Assembly: GCA_003427395.1 (NCBI GenBank)
Contig: BFEA01001089.1
Location: 96,136 to 148,274, forward strand
Direction of reading: 5' to 3'
DNA length: 52,139 nt
Origin: Chara braunii
Lineage: Eukaryota > Streptophyta > Charophyceae > Charales > Characeae
This document shows positions 31,135-41,995 of this stretch, one piece after another. A model generated the notes under the pieces. That model made no database searches and had not been told where the DNA came from. It saw nothing but the letters and a program-made list of their open reading frames with translations. The position numbers and the translations under genes were made by a program. Each line of letters starts with the position of its first letter. Positions within the stretch are counted from its first letter, which is position 1.

Positions 31135-33333
31135 GCGGCCTTATATGCTATCTGATATATAGGGGTATTATATGAACTATATCCCTAATCATCAGGGTGC
31201 TCACCCGCTAGGGCTTGAGTGCTCACTCAATAAGGTATGAACCACTGGTCCAAGCCACCATCAAAATCAAGAAGGAATTAGCCTTATCAGACTTGCGTGG
31301 TGCAGTCACCGCACGCAAGTATCATAACAGCTCATGCAGCCCAATCATACTATCAATCCCGTTCCCTTGCATCACTGAATCAGCCTCCATCTCAAGTCAA
31401 ACCCCTCATTAGGTTTGGCCTCATGCATCATCATGATCGATCCTCAATCTTAGACCTGACCTCATCGCTAGGTACGGTCTAGCAGTCCAAGTCTCAATCC
31501 TGGCCTGCACATACCATCATCATCGGATCAGTCCATCTCATCCATACTACCCATCAGTACAGTACAATCAATATCTCAGCCACGGGCGGATATGGGACCA
31601 ATCATCGAATCCAGGATCATCCAGGTCATCTAAACCGAAGGCTGCCTTATAAGGGGTGAACATACCAAACCCCTTTCTCTTTGTCTGCCGGCTCTGTACC
31701 GCTTACTGTCGGGCCATACCAGACCCCATTGTCTTCATCTGGCTGTAGGGTACCGACACAGCAGATGTCAAGTCATGCCTAAAAAAATACAAGAAAAATG
31801 GATCTCTCCTAAAGACCCCTGCCGACACCCCTTCCTCACTCACTCTCAGAGTCTTACCTTTCGGCCTTCCGAGAGTGTCTCCGCTCGCCCTGGTGGGCTC
31901 CTCTGCTGACCCAACCTGGCAAGCAGAGCAAAGTTAGTCCTGATTCCCAGTCATGGCGGTCCGGCCACCCTCTGAGCCCTTGCTCAGAACAGCTCACGGG
32001 GAGCCCCTTACCCCGTCAGGACTCCCTCACTCCGATGAGTGCAGGCCCATGGCACGGAAGCTTTTTCGTCGACTTCAAAACCTCCGTCTACTCGCTCGAC
32101 TTCTTTCTAACGCCCGACTCTTGCTACTGTGCGGGGAGCCAGCCAACACCCAACCAGACACTGCTGGTGAGTCAGAGTCACTCCACAATTAAGCTTTGCA
32201 ACAGTGGGCTAGGAGGCCATAACGACCCTGTTGCCAGCAGGGCTGTGGATACCTGGCTTGGCCCGTTGCCAAGGGAATGCCCCTAGAGACACTGCTCCCG
32301 AGAGACACCCCGATCAGAGTGATAGTAGGAGTCCACCACCTTGATCAGCCAAATGTCAGATTTAGACTGGGAGAGGCTCATGATGCCCCCTTCCTTTCTA
32401 GCAGGCAGACCAGATCTCCATACGATGACCTGAGGAATGACTAGCCACCCTAGGGTCCGGAGTTATCTGCCACTATGGCTCAGATACCCCGCTGACCCAG
32501 CTAGCCTCTAGACCTTGTGAGAACCTGCTTCAGGGAATCATCTCTTGCTCAAGAGGCGCAGTCGAAAACTCTCCGCCTCTTCATGAAGGATGCAAGTGCT
32601 GACACCGCAGGGGACGTCACTGTGGATAGACTCTCACCGGGGAACCGTTGCGAGAGCCCGACGGCTGCAGTGGGAACACTCCTTCCAGCATGAAGAATGC
32701 AGCGAGCCTCAATCTGCTGCGATGCTAAGTGATCTTTGCCCGATCACATGATCGGACAGATCACTCCATCGATTATGACACATGACTGATTACCTATCCC
32801 TTTAGAGTTTGGTAGCGTTTAGCCGCGAAGGCCTGTCTGGAGAGGAACCCCATCTCGGCGATGATGAGTCCCTTGCCAAGGGAACACTTCACTAGGCTAA
32901 ATGTCACCCTCTTTCAGAGATAGCTAATCAATTTGTGCCAGATGATGCTAGGCAATCCTCCTTACACAATCGTACTAGAAGGTTGTGCCATCAACTGAGC
33001 GCTCATTTATGAGAGGAAGAAAACAGATTTTACTTTATCCCACAACCATTCATCTCACAATGTCATTCAGACCAAATAAAATACAATAAGAGGCAAGAAC
33101 TGAAATCCCATAAACTGGCTCCCAATCCCCCAAGCATGTCCCAGGACTGACACATGACAAGCTAGATACAACGCAATGAACTGAAATTTTCAAATTTTAA
33201 CTTATATACACACAAAACTGGGACCAATCTGGGCCCGACAAACACATGAGTCCACCAATGAGCCGAGTCATCATAGGCTGCTCGTATCCAGCTTCGGCAT
33301 CCGAAATCATACCATAATCATAGCAACCGACTG
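31135..33333. other. About 2.2 kb without genes, downstream of pol II
   Basis: Mixed-composition DNA between the gag-like fragment and the 42-bp tandem array. I see only short frames and small hairpins, such as CACTCTC/GAGAGTG around 31838-31876. It would be the long 3' untranslated part of element II on the minus strand. Confidence 0.4.
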
Positions 33334-34010
33334 TCGGCTGCAGCTGGCGGCACACGGGCCACATCCCAACACATAATCATCATCGATAGCTGGTGGCTCA
33401 CTGGCCACGTCCCAGCACATAATCATCATCGATAGCTGGCAGCTCACTGGTCACGTCCCAGCACATAACCATCATCAATTGTAGCTGGCGGGACACTGTC
33501 CAGGTCCCAGCAAATAATCATCATCTGAAGCTGGCGGCACACTGTCCACGTCCCAGCATAAATCATCTGAAGCTAGCGGCACACTGTCCACGTCCCATCA
33601 TATAATCTCTGAAGCTGGCAGCACACTGTCCAAGTCCCAGCATATAATCTCTGAAGTTGGCGGCACACTGTCCACATCCCAACATATAATCATCATCAAC
33701 TGTAGTTGGCGGCACACTATCCACGTCCGAGCAAATAATCATCATCTGAAGCTGGCGGCACACTGTCCACGTCCCAACATAAATCATCTGAAGCTGGCGG
33801 CACACTGTCCACGTCCCAACATATAATCTATGAAGTTGGCGGCACACTGTCCACGTCCAAACATATAATCTCTGAAGCTGGTGGCACACTGTCCACGTCC
33901 CATCATATAATCGTCTGAGGCTGACGGCACACTGTCCATGTCCCAGCATATAATCATCTGATGCTGCCGGCACACTGTCCACGTCCCAGCATATAAAACA
34001 CCCCGCGATT
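33334..34010 (-). repeat. Tandem array of 42-63 bp units downstream of integrase II
   Basis: About 14 units share GCTGGCGGCACACTGTCCAC and GTCCCA(G/A)CATATAATC, with a variable ATCATC insert giving lengths of 42, 45, 48 or 63 bp. All lengths are multiples of three or nearly so, and the minus strand stays open, repeating GRGQCAASFRDYMLGRGQ. The array starts about 80 bp after the integrase stop. Tandem arrays after pol are known in Tat/Ogre elements. Confidence 0.85.
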
Positions 34011-34091
34011 GGCGTCACTCTCACCACATCCCAACCGATGTTGAGGGCACATTGGCCACGACTCAGCATGTTCAGGCTGATGCTAGACGGT

Positions 34092-35672
34092 TCACGGGCC
34101 TCGCCTCATCACTCTGTCCGAACTCGGAATCAAATCTGCATCTCTAAGTAGGAATTTTCGGAGCTGGAAGCCGGATACTTTACCATGGGATCTCGTTTCA
34201 TCTATCTCTGCTAGCTCATAGGCCTTGCCTTCCACCTCTCTGATGATCCTGAATGGTTCCATCCACCTGGCCTCTAGTCTCTTCGTCCACTGTGTCTCGA
34301 GAGATGTATCATGCAGAAGTACAACATCCCTGACCTGAAGTCGTGTCTTCCTGATGTACCTCTTGCTATTCCATCGTGTCTGATCAGATAATCTGTTGTC
34401 CGACATCCTCTTTGTGGCCTCAATTATGGCCTCATCCACTTCCTTGATCTGCCTGATCCTCAGCCTCAGCAACTCCTCTGTGGAGTATGACCCTCTCTGC
34501 GCCTCATGAGTCCAGCTCTCAACCAGGTTCTCAATGGGAGAAGTAGCATACCTGCCATACCAGAGTGTAATGGGCGCATAACCTGTAGTGCGTTTAACAG
34601 TCACATTGTCAGCATAGACAGCCGCCCTCAAGAAAGATGGTCAGTTCCTGGAGTCACATTGGCACCATTTTGATATAGCATCCTTTAGTGTCATGTGACC
34701 TCTTTCCACTGGTGCATTAGCCTGAGGATGGTATAGTATCACAAATCTGATCCTGACTCCAAGTCTGAACATGAGCCTCCTGACCATCTCGTTCTTGAAC
34801 TCTGATCCCTGATCAGCCACAAACTCACGTCTGAAGGGGTACCTTAGATAAATTTCCTCGATCCAATCTGCCACCGCTTTTGTGGTTTTCTTATGGATGG
34901 CTTTTGCTTCAACATAACCAGACATATTATCTCTCATATTTAGTACATATTTCATTCCATCCTTACAAGGTGGCATAGTAATTAGATCAAGGTGAACAGT
35001 ACTACCAGGCTCAACAAGGACAGTGGGGTATAAGGGTTCAATCAATCTCACAGATGACATTTTCTAACAGGCTTCACATGACTTACAATATCTCATAACC
35101 ATATCCCTCAGGCTATCCCAGTGATATAGTCGGGATACTTTATAGTATTTAGCATCAGCACCCCTATGACCCCCTGCTAGACCCTCATGCAGCTCGACGA
35201 TCACCTGTAGTTGCCTTTCCTTACCACACACTACTCTCAGTGGCAGTAGTCCTTCCTTAGCATCCACAAAAATGTGACCCCTACGCAGCCTGAAGGTTCT
35301 CTTTGTCTTTTCATGGTAGATTTCGTCCAACTGATTACTGTTCATTACCATACCGATCCTCTTATATTCCCCATCATACTTATTCTTCTTAAATCTCTCC
35401 TCAGCGTCCTTATCTTGCTCAGGGTCTTCCGGCTCTTCCTCTATCTCATTCAGCCTTCGCTCAACCATTCTTGAACTCTCAGCCAGTTCATAAGATGCAA
35501 CAGCAGCTTGTTCTACCATCCCATACCATCCTTCCTCTTCATCCTCTTGAGTTAGGAGGTGGTGGAGGTAAGGGTCTTCCTTTTCTCCCCAGCAGTCTTC
35601 CCTGCTCGTTGCTATGGCTGAGGCTGTATAACAACTAAGAGCTGGAGGTAGTCCTTCATCATCGTCTTCCAT
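34092..35672 (-). pseudogene. Integrase of element II, full length with two in-frame stops
   Basis: One frame runs from 35672 to 34092, interrupted only by TAG at 35064-35066 and TGA at 34641-34643. It starts with an acidic linker. The HHCC zinc domain follows (VELHEGLAGGHRGADAKYY, then YCKSCEAC; the first stop sits directly after this Cys, where family members usually have Gln). The core has the first Asp in VHLDLITMP, the second in FVADQGSEFKNE and the Glu in NAPVERGH, with 35 residues between the last two (D,D-35-E). The C-terminal part has TTGYAPITLWYGRYATSP, RDVVLLHDTSLETQW and KRLEARWMEPFRI. The catalytic residues are intact, so decay is recent or limited to nonsense changes. Confidence 0.85.
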
Positions 35673-35833
35673 AAGGAATACGTCAACGAAGGGTGCCTCC
35701 TCAAGAGATTCATCATCTATTGATCCCCATTCTACGCGGCTCAGCCCATCGGCTCGATTCTTTTCAGCAGGTACCTTTTCTAATACAAAATCATACGTTC
35801 ATATATGTGCTATTAATCTACTGACCGTAGCAT

Positions 35834-36180
35834 CTACTTGTTGATGCCTCTTAACAGCTCGATTACTGTCGTGGAATCCATTCTTAGGATGAATCTCCGC
35901 CCCATAACATAGTGTCTAAACACCCTGGGACAGTGCAGAATTGTCATGAGCTCCTTCTTGAACTGAATATGGCCTCTCTCAACTAAATTAAGGGTGTGAC
36001 TCTTAAACCTAAGTGGTCTTTCTTTACCATTTTCATCTCGTTGCACGAACACTCCTCCTAATGTTATCGGGCCGCCGTCGGCTTCAATGATGAATGACCT
36101 CTCTCTTTCATCGTCGAAGTAGAGTACTCCCAGTACGACCCCGCCATCTCTTAAATTATCTTGAAGTGTCCGCGTAGCCT
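35834..36180 (-). pseudogene. RNase H domain of element II
   Basis: The minus strand from about 36180 reads KATRTLQDNLRDGGVVLGVL, then FIIEADGGPITLGGVFVQRD with the first acidic residue. It continues in frame 36052-35834 with RPLRFKSHTLNLVERGHIQF, KKELMTILHC (Glu) and FILRMDSTTVIELL (Asp). Further on, near 35750, KNRADGLSRVEW marks the usual end of this region. A frame break separates it from the linker and integrase frame at 35672. Compared with element I, several conserved positions are changed. Confidence 0.75.
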
Positions 36181-36211
36181 TTTATCTTTGGTCAGACCAC
36201 CCTAAGCTAGC

Positions 36212-37318
36212 TCATTGTCGCACCATCTCTCTAAGGGGCTCGGCTATCTTGGCAAACCCGGGGATGAAGATCTGCCAGAAGCTGCAGACCCCTAGGAAGC
36301 TCCTTACTTCCCCAACCGTTTTTAGAGGCATAGGCCAGTTAAGGAGTTTATCTACTTTCTTTGGATCAGGGCTTCTTCCTTCCAAGAAGCACCTAAAACC
36401 CAATATCGTTACCTCCCTTTGGGACAATAGTGATTTCGGCCCACTGGCTGTTAGGTTGTATTTAGCCAACCTTTCTTGTACTTTCACCACTCCCTGCGCA
36501 TGTTCCCATACGAACCGCCTGACTCGACCATCCACTAAAGTCTCATCTTTTTCCTTCGGTCCTTTAACTGGATTATCATCAATGTATGGAAACGTAACCT
36601 CTGGCATATGTCCTCCATGACCTTCAACATGTCTCGCTGGACCCTCGCGACCCCATTCGTCCACCCTTGAGGCACCACACACATTTGTATGAGGTCTCTA
36701 GGTGTATGCATGGCGGTCATAGGTCGACTAGTAGGATCTATCGGGAACTGGTCATAGCCAGAGTACAAGTCTATTAGGGAGTAGATGTTTCTTCCGACGA
36801 AAGACTCGGCCAATAGATCCGCGTTGGGTAAGCTACTCGCATCGCGAACCGTTACCGAATTCAACTTTTGCAAGTTTTGTATCCAGCGCAGGCCACCACC
36901 TGGCTTCCAAATACAAAACCTGTGATTGGCGTAAGCTCCATTAGTTGGTTCCGCAACGTTGGAGGCGATCTTCTGGTTTATGTACTCCATTACCTTTTTT
37001 TCTTCCTTTTGGGCATATTTTGTGGGTCTATCATTCCAAGGCGTGTGAGAAACGGTCCAGATCTTGACCATCTTGATCATGTCAACGTCGTCCCCTCTCC
37101 TCATAATTAAAGGAAAAGACGCTACTGTACTTCTGACATACTTCATATATGAAATCCCTCTCAGCCGGCAGAAGGAAGTCATCGGCTCCTACCTTCATTA
37201 TCTTGAACCTCTCTGGGGTAATTCTCCCTCCTTTTAATGCAGCTTCTCTTAATCTCTTAATTATCTTTCTTTCCTTCTCCAATGCCTCATTGTAATCCTT
37301 CTCTATCAGGACGGCCAC
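36212..37318 (-). pseudogene. Reverse transcriptase of element II, frameshifted
   Basis: The lead-in frame 37318-37082 (RDFIYEVCQKYSSVFSFNYE) is followed by 37182-36535 with HTPWNDRPTKYAQKEEKKVM, FCIWKPGGGLRWIQNLQKLN, YSLIDLYSGYDQFPI and MCVVPQGWTNGVARVQRDM. The palm motif YIDDN (36575-36586) is in the overlapping frame 36682-36212. That frame continues with VTILGFRCFLEGRSPDPKKV and GEVRSFLGVCSFWQIFIPGF. All main RT blocks are present: the LIDLYSGYDQ block, the PQGWTN block, the Y-x-D-D active site and the thumb. At least two frameshifts prevent translation as one product. RT copies element RNA into cDNA in intact relatives. Confidence 0.85.
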
Positions 37319-37433
37319 CGGAATCTTCTTAACGCCTTTGCGCTTATACTTCCTCTTAGACCCGGTGGCTATTTTCCTAGAAAAGGCCTAGTTGCAGAGA
37401 AGGTAAGCTGCACTGTCCCCATTTTTGCTGCCC

Positions 37434-37703
37434 TCACAACATCCTTAAATCCTTCCATCTCTCTCTTGTCGCCCAACTTCTTCTCTTTATCAAGGAGCTG
37501 GAGCATCTTACCGATATCATTTCTCTCATCGTTGTTTTCTCGTCTATTATTCCGCTTTCTTTCACCTTTGCTCGTACTTCCTCAATCAGCTTGTCAGATT
37601 CTCCATGCTTAAGAGAGTTAACATGTCGCTGATGACGAGGATAATACCTATCACTTATCACAAAGGCCTGTTCTTGACCAGTATTAGGATCCTGAAGAGA
37701 GAG
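37434..37703 (-). pseudogene. Protease-RT linker of element II
   Basis: A short charged frame (SDKLIEEVRAKVKESG, IIDEKTTMREMI) lies between the protease and RT of element II. No catalytic motif is visible. It matches the position of the acidic linker in element I. Confidence 0.45.
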
Positions 37704-38312
37704 TCAGGCCGCCCCTTCATGGCCAAAGAACCCACAAGCCTCCATTTTATGTAGGAAAGAGACTCCGAGAATGCAGTCATGATCCAAGTTGGGGACCACA
37801 AAACTGATGATCTCGACCCGTAAAGTCTCAATCCGAATAGGCAAATCATCAATAAAACCTTCCAAAGGTAGGAATCCAACTATATTGGAGAGTTGATGAT
37901 TGACCTTCCTATCTATCCCGAGCCCACATGACCTCATTATGGCCGAGGATATGAGCACCATCTCGGCCCTAGAGTCCACTAGAGCTCTGACTTTTACATC
38001 ATTTACGGTGATATTCAAATATCCGCACGACATATTGCCAAACCTCATCTTGGTACCGGACGGGGCTCTTTCCACATGCTGACGGAAGAGTCTTAGGCTA
38101 TTGATCTCTACCTTCCGCCTCTCAACCATTTTCTTAAGCTCTTCCCTAAACTTGGGTACCAAGGCTACTGCCTCTTTCCAGGATAGGGTGATCTCGGTCT
38201 CCTCGAGTAATTTATTTACTACTTCATCTACCGAGATTCCTTCCTCGGCCTCGGATCTCAAGACCACCTTCCTCTTTTTCCCGGCAGCTTCCTTTCCTTT
38301 CCCTTCCTTCAC
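37704..38312 (-). pseudogene. Aspartic protease of element II, active-site Gly lost
   Basis: The 202-codon frame begins with a Lys/Glu-rich spacer containing GISVDEVVNKLLEETEITLS, which parallels DLEDLVNKLLDGHNKLLNLK in element I. The retropepsin part shows KVRALVDSRAEMVLISSAIM where DTGA or DSGA is expected, and later DHDCILGVSFLHKM as the second hydrophobic motif. Replacement of Gly by Arg in the D-S-G triad should abolish catalysis (known chemistry of aspartic proteases). Element I keeps D-T-G at the same place. The frame overlaps the end of the gag frame at 38224, so a shift separates Gag from the protease. Confidence 0.75.
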
Positions 38313-39655
38313 TAGGTCCTTGGTCCCGTCGATCAGTTAGTCGAGCCTTCTCCCGCTTCTTCTCTTCGACCTGCTTTTGACTGATATGGGATACATTCAG
38401 ATTTTGACTTCCAGGATTGTCGTCTCGAGCCACTATCTCCGGAGGTAGCATACCATCAAAGGTGATAACATTAACCCTAACCTTCTTTTTTTTATCCTTA
38501 TTGGCCCTAGCCTTTTCTAGGATTACGGCTCGCATCCCACCTTTGATTCGGAAGTCAACCTTGTTCCAATTGGCATCACAGATGTGCTCATTGACGTTTT
38601 TCTTGACAATCCTTTCTTCGAGTTCTTTCTCTAACGTCGGACACCCGGTTAGAGTATGGCCTTCCTCGTCACAATAATAACATCGGAAGGGGCCATCTCT
38701 CTTTTGCCAATCTCGGCTCTTATTATCTTTCTTCCAGTCTCGGTCGCGCTTCTTCTTTTGCCTCTTTTTTTTCCTTCGCCTAGCGTCTTCCCCTCACTAC
38801 TCTCGATCTCACTTTCACTCTCTTCCTTTTGCTTCTCCTTCATTCTTTTTTCTTAGCTTGAGTTGCTGGAGCAAGAAGGGTTAACTTTTCGAAGCTACCA
38901 AGCTTAACGAGAAGACCAAGGATCCCCTCGGCCTTCAAGTTTCCTCCTGTAACTGCTTCAACATTTCCTTCTCTCGCTTTAGTTATTGCTTTCATCTGTT
39001 CCAGAGACCATTTCCGGTTTGACGCCGAAGGTAGCTCTCGGACCATCTCAACTACTTCATCCCATTTCAGAGGGTAATGGGCAGCGCGGCTTACCATAGT
39101 CTTTCTTTCATCCTCTGCAAAATTAGTTGGCAGGACATGACACTTCTGAGCCTCATCTAGGAAGGGTACTCTCCACGCAACCCGCTCAAAATCTTCTAGA
39201 AATTGGTTGAGGGTTGCATACTTAGAACGTCGCACTTCCAACAAATTTTGCATAGTTGTTGGAACATCATACTTCGCATACTCCTCTAACATCTTTTGTC
39301 TAACTTCTACCCATGTTGTCAGCCCTTGTGTCGTTTTTGTCACCAACACCCTCATCTTAGGCTCAACATAGGCCAGTAGAGCCTTCAACTTTTGTTTGTG
39401 AGACCAACCGTGGCTCATACCGAAGACATCATAATCCTCCAAGAACTCCCTAACCTTGGTTCCATCAAAGCAGGGTATGTTCTCTGGAGGTACCTTGGCT
39501 CTCGAAAGATCTAACCGGACATTCATAGTGTCCATCCCAGTCTTCATGGCCTCTATCCTGTTCAACATTTCTTGTAGAACAGCGGTAGTGGTCACTTCTC
39601 CGTCCCCAGCGGAGGAACTAGCACCGTTCTGCCGTGCGTTCAGTCCTCTGACCAT
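38224..39655 (-). pseudogene. Gag of element II, intact zinc knuckle, frameshifted
   Basis: A 271-codon frame from the ATG at 39655 starts MVRGLNARQNGASSS, has a coiled-coil-like stretch (LQEMLNRIEAMKTGMDTMNV) and then the capsid-like Gag domain: FDGTKVREFLEDYDVFGMSH, KALLAYVEPKMRVLV and NQFLEDFERVAWRVPFLDEA. After a Lys/Glu-rich region in a shifted frame comes a complete CX2CX4HX4C zinc knuckle, CYYCDEEGHTLTGC, at 38641-38682. The frame 38535-38224 continues with a basic and acidic tail and overlaps the protease frame. The N-terminal ATG is supported by its position just after the module array. Gag packages element RNA in intact relatives. Confidence 0.8.
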
Positions 39656-39731
39656 TTCGCCTAGCTTACTAGTTATGCTCCTACTTCTTCCTGAACTTTT
39701 TGTCTCTTAGGATTGCGTTTAAAATTGGTTC

Positions 39732-40120
39732 TCAGTTTCTACCATCAGTAAAACTTTCAGGCAAAATTGGCTCGGGGAACCTGTCAAACACAATCGGTAT
39801 TAAACTACTCACTACTCTTGCCCCTTTTCTTTCTAACTCTCTCTTTTCTTGATTAACTAAATCACTAATCCAGCTTCGAAAAGACTCGCGATTTGTCCCT
39901 CTCTCTCTTAATGAAGGAACATAGGGTCGGATATCGTACTCACCAGTGTCAAGGAACTTCACTACAAGGATATACGCCTTCCCCGGTGCTTATCCTCTAG
40001 GGATATGCAGTGCTCTACCTTGTAGGGGAAAACTCCTCCACTGGTAAAAGGAACCAAGGCGTCTAGTGCTGCCGAGATTGCCGGACAGTAACCAGACATT
40101 GCCTAGGCCCTAGCGACCCC
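39732..40120 (-). pseudogene. Unknown module array, repeat beta-4, adjacent to gag II
   Basis: The fourth repeat, directly before gag. A frame near 40010-40090 gives AISAALDALVPFTSGGVFPY and then, after a one-base shift, 39962-39732 gives KFLDTGEYDIRPYVP, RVVSSLIPIVFDRFPE and PESFTDGRN. These align block by block with repeats beta-1 and beta-3. It ends about 75 bp before the gag ATG. Function unknown. Confidence 0.55.
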
Positions 40121-40153
40121 CATGATCCTTCTTTGTCTCCGATCCGTCTAATC

Positions 40154-40744
40154 CTATCCAGTAAGTGAATCGCCAATGTTGACACTGCTCCACTTCCTAT
40201 CTCTCAAAGCGGCATTAAGGATAGGCTCGCAGTCCTCACCATTGACGAAGCTATCTGGAATAATAGGACTTGGAAAACCCTCGTACTCAGTAGGCTCCAC
40301 ACTCCAGGTAACTTTCTTACCTTCCTTCTCCAGTTCGTCTCTGTATTTACAGACGTGACCAAGTGCCCACTCGTGGCACCCAGTATACCGCCGCCAAATC
40401 TTCCTAGTCACTGGAGTGTATATACGTACGTCATATTCATTGGTCTTTAGGAAGCGAGTTACTAACACATACACTTTCTCCTCTGCCCCAGGTATGGCTA
40501 AGATAGTGTATCTCTTAATCTCATAAGGAAATGCCCCTCCTACCGTGAAGGGCTCCAAATCCCGGAGTAGGCGCGAGATGACCGAATAATTAATATCGGG
40601 TAATTCCTTTCCTTCAGCCTTCTCCGAAATATGCCTGCTTTCTAGGAAACTAGCATAATCCTCAGCCATAACAAACTCGTTTCCATTGTCAGGTGAGGGG
40701 AAATACAGGAGAAGCTTCGTCTTGAACTTCGAACCGACGTACAA
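40154..40744 (-). CDS. Unknown module array, repeat beta-3 (196 aa), best preserved
   Basis: No known family is recognised. Residues 1-45 hold a strand-rich lead (KFKTKLLLYFPSPDNGNEFV). Residues 50-190 hold the repeated module: SRLLRDLEPFTVGGAFPYEI, KVYVLVTRFLKTNEYDVRIY, a Trp-containing middle (CHEWALGHVC), GKKVTWSVEPTEYEGFPSPI and PDSFVNGEDCEPILNAALR. The alternation of hydrophobic residues suggests a beta-rich domain. The ATG at 40744 is the first in the frame. Neighbouring repeats lie on both sides in the same orientation, and gag follows 0.5 kb downstream. It is soluble-looking, with no signal peptide. It could be the equivalent of the extra ORF upstream of gag in Ogre/Tat elements, which also has unknown function. 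Confidence 0.5.
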   Translation of the reverse strand: MYVGSKFKTKLLLYFPSPDNGNEFVMAEDYASFLESRHISEKAEGKELPDINYSVISRLLRDLEPFTVGGAFPYEIKRYTILAIPGAEEKVYVLVTRFLKTNEYDVRIYTPVTRKIWRRYTGCHEWALGHVCKYRDELEKEGKKVTWSVEPTEYEGFPSPIIPDSFVNGEDCEPILNAALRDRKWSSVNIGDSLTG

Positions 40745-40817
40745 AAGTATTAAGAAACAACGTCTTTGGTCGCATGACTAGGTCATTCTCTCTTGCCTTT
40801 CCAACCACGGCAATAAC

Positions 40818-41213
40818 TTATAGAAGAGGCGCCCAGTCTCTCCTGTCAGCGAAGCTATCCGTAGTCAAAGAACTAGGGAGTCTTTCGAATTGCCTGACTT
40901 GTTTCCCCCAAGTCACTTTCTCATGCAAGCTTTGAAGTAGCTCCCTTACCCTTGAAAGGTGAATGTACACTTTCCTCAGGCACACTAAATAACCTTCTTC
41001 TTCTCTTATTCCTTCCTGAGCATAAACCCTAACGTCAAGCTTGTCGGTCTTGAGAAATCTGACCACTGGAACATAGAATACTAAACGCCCTTCCTTACAG
41101 ACGTTGTGTCTCAATATATCGAACGGACTGTCAGTCTCAGTTACTTTATCTAACCATCCTCTACCAATGGTCACAGTCGCAATTGACATAGAGTTTTCAC
41201 ATTCCAGTATCAT
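40818..41213 (-). pseudogene. Unknown module array, repeat beta-2 (131 aa, diverged)
   Basis: The frame shows SPFDILRHNV in place of the GGAFPY block, then FYVPVVRFLKTDKLDVRVYA, LHEKVTWGKQVRQFERLPSS and TDSFADRRDWAPLL. Order and spacing match beta-1 and beta-3, but several positions that are constant elsewhere are changed. It overlaps the preceding lead module by four bases (41210-41213) and ends 74 bp before beta-3. Confidence 0.5.
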
Positions 41214-41545
41214 TGCCTTGGGCTGCTTCTAGCGCCTCTAGCCAGACTGTCCGCAGGATGCTGTCTAGATAGGATGGTCTCATCTCTCGCATGTAGCATC
41301 ACTCTCCTGCCATCAGAACTCTTGCAGTCCAGCAGATGCCTAATCTTAGTCTGATCCGCAATTGCTCTAAAAGCAGACGCCCACATTAGCTCAAGGTAGT
41401 GCTCTACCATGCCAATCTCATCGCGCCTACCTAGCCTAGTGTCGCATCCTCTCACGACGCCGATGACAGTCGCTCGTTGCTCATCTAGATAGACCTCGAA
41501 GCAAAAACTCTCTCCGTCATCAGGAATGTACACATCTCTTGGCAT
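41210..41545 (-). CDS. Unknown lead module (alpha) between beta-1 and beta-2 (111 aa)
   Basis: A 111-codon frame with ESFCFEVYLDEQRATVIGVV and MVEHYLELMWASAFRAIADQ. The layout of an F-x-x-E-V strand, an R-x-x-x-I strand and an amphipathic helix resembles X6 (RFLEVSYIY...RIEILIG...ELYLRSVADEEMA) and the N-terminal part of X1. No family known. The C-terminus is Ser/Arg-rich and the stop overlaps the start of beta-2. Confidence 0.35.
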   Translation of the reverse strand: MPRDVYIPDDGESFCFEVYLDEQRATVIGVVRGCDTRLGRRDEIGMVEHYLELMWASAFRAIADQTKIRHLLDCKSSDGRRVMLHARDETILSRQHPADSLARGARSSPRQ

Positions 41546-41931
41546 GGTTCACCACACTCGGTCCCTAAGTACCGCGTTGAGGATTGGTCCCCAGTCCTTC
41601 CCGTCGCAGAAACTAGACTTGGGAATCTCTCAAACTCTCTAGGTAAGACACTCCAAGTCACTTTCTTCCCTCGTTGTCTCAGCAACAACCTTTCATCCAG
41701 GACATACTCAGCATCAGTTATCCAACATGCCTCGTAATCGATCCCTCTCCTTGTCTTAGCAGATACGTATGGCCTCACATCATAGTCGTCCTTATCAAGA
41801 AACCTAGCTACAAGGACGTACAAGATCACCGAGTCGTGTTCACAAGTCATACACCTCTCAATGACGTACGGGAAGGCACCCCCAACCATGATCCTTGTCA
41901 GCGCCTCTATCGCTTTCGTTACTGATGACAT
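41485..41931 (-). pseudogene. Unknown module array, repeat beta-1 (148 aa)
   Basis: The frame has AIEALTRIMVGGAFPYVIER, YVLVARFLDKDDYDVRPYVS, GIDYEACWITDAEYVLDERL and GKKVTWSVLPREFERFPS. These are the clearest matches to beta-3 and beta-4. After FPS the frame shifts: the expected PDSF/NAALR end reads in another frame around 41560-41620. Its N-terminus lies 60 bp downstream of a partial module end (DGRNWQPIINAALR, about 41955-41990). Confidence 0.5.
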
Positions 41932-41939
41932 TGACTACT

Positions 41940-41992
41940 TACCAGGTTTGCCTTCTCAGTGCTGCATTGATGATTGGCTGCCAGTTCCTACC
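41940..41992 (-). pseudogene. Partial beta-module end next to the LTR boundary
   Basis: The minus strand reads DGRNWQPIINAALRRQTW, the C-terminal phrase of the beta modules (compare GEDCEPILNAALRDRKW). The homology to the module begins right after the PBS-like site. The rest of that module would lie beyond the LTR edge and is not there. Confidence 0.5.
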
Positions 41993-41995
41993 ATC

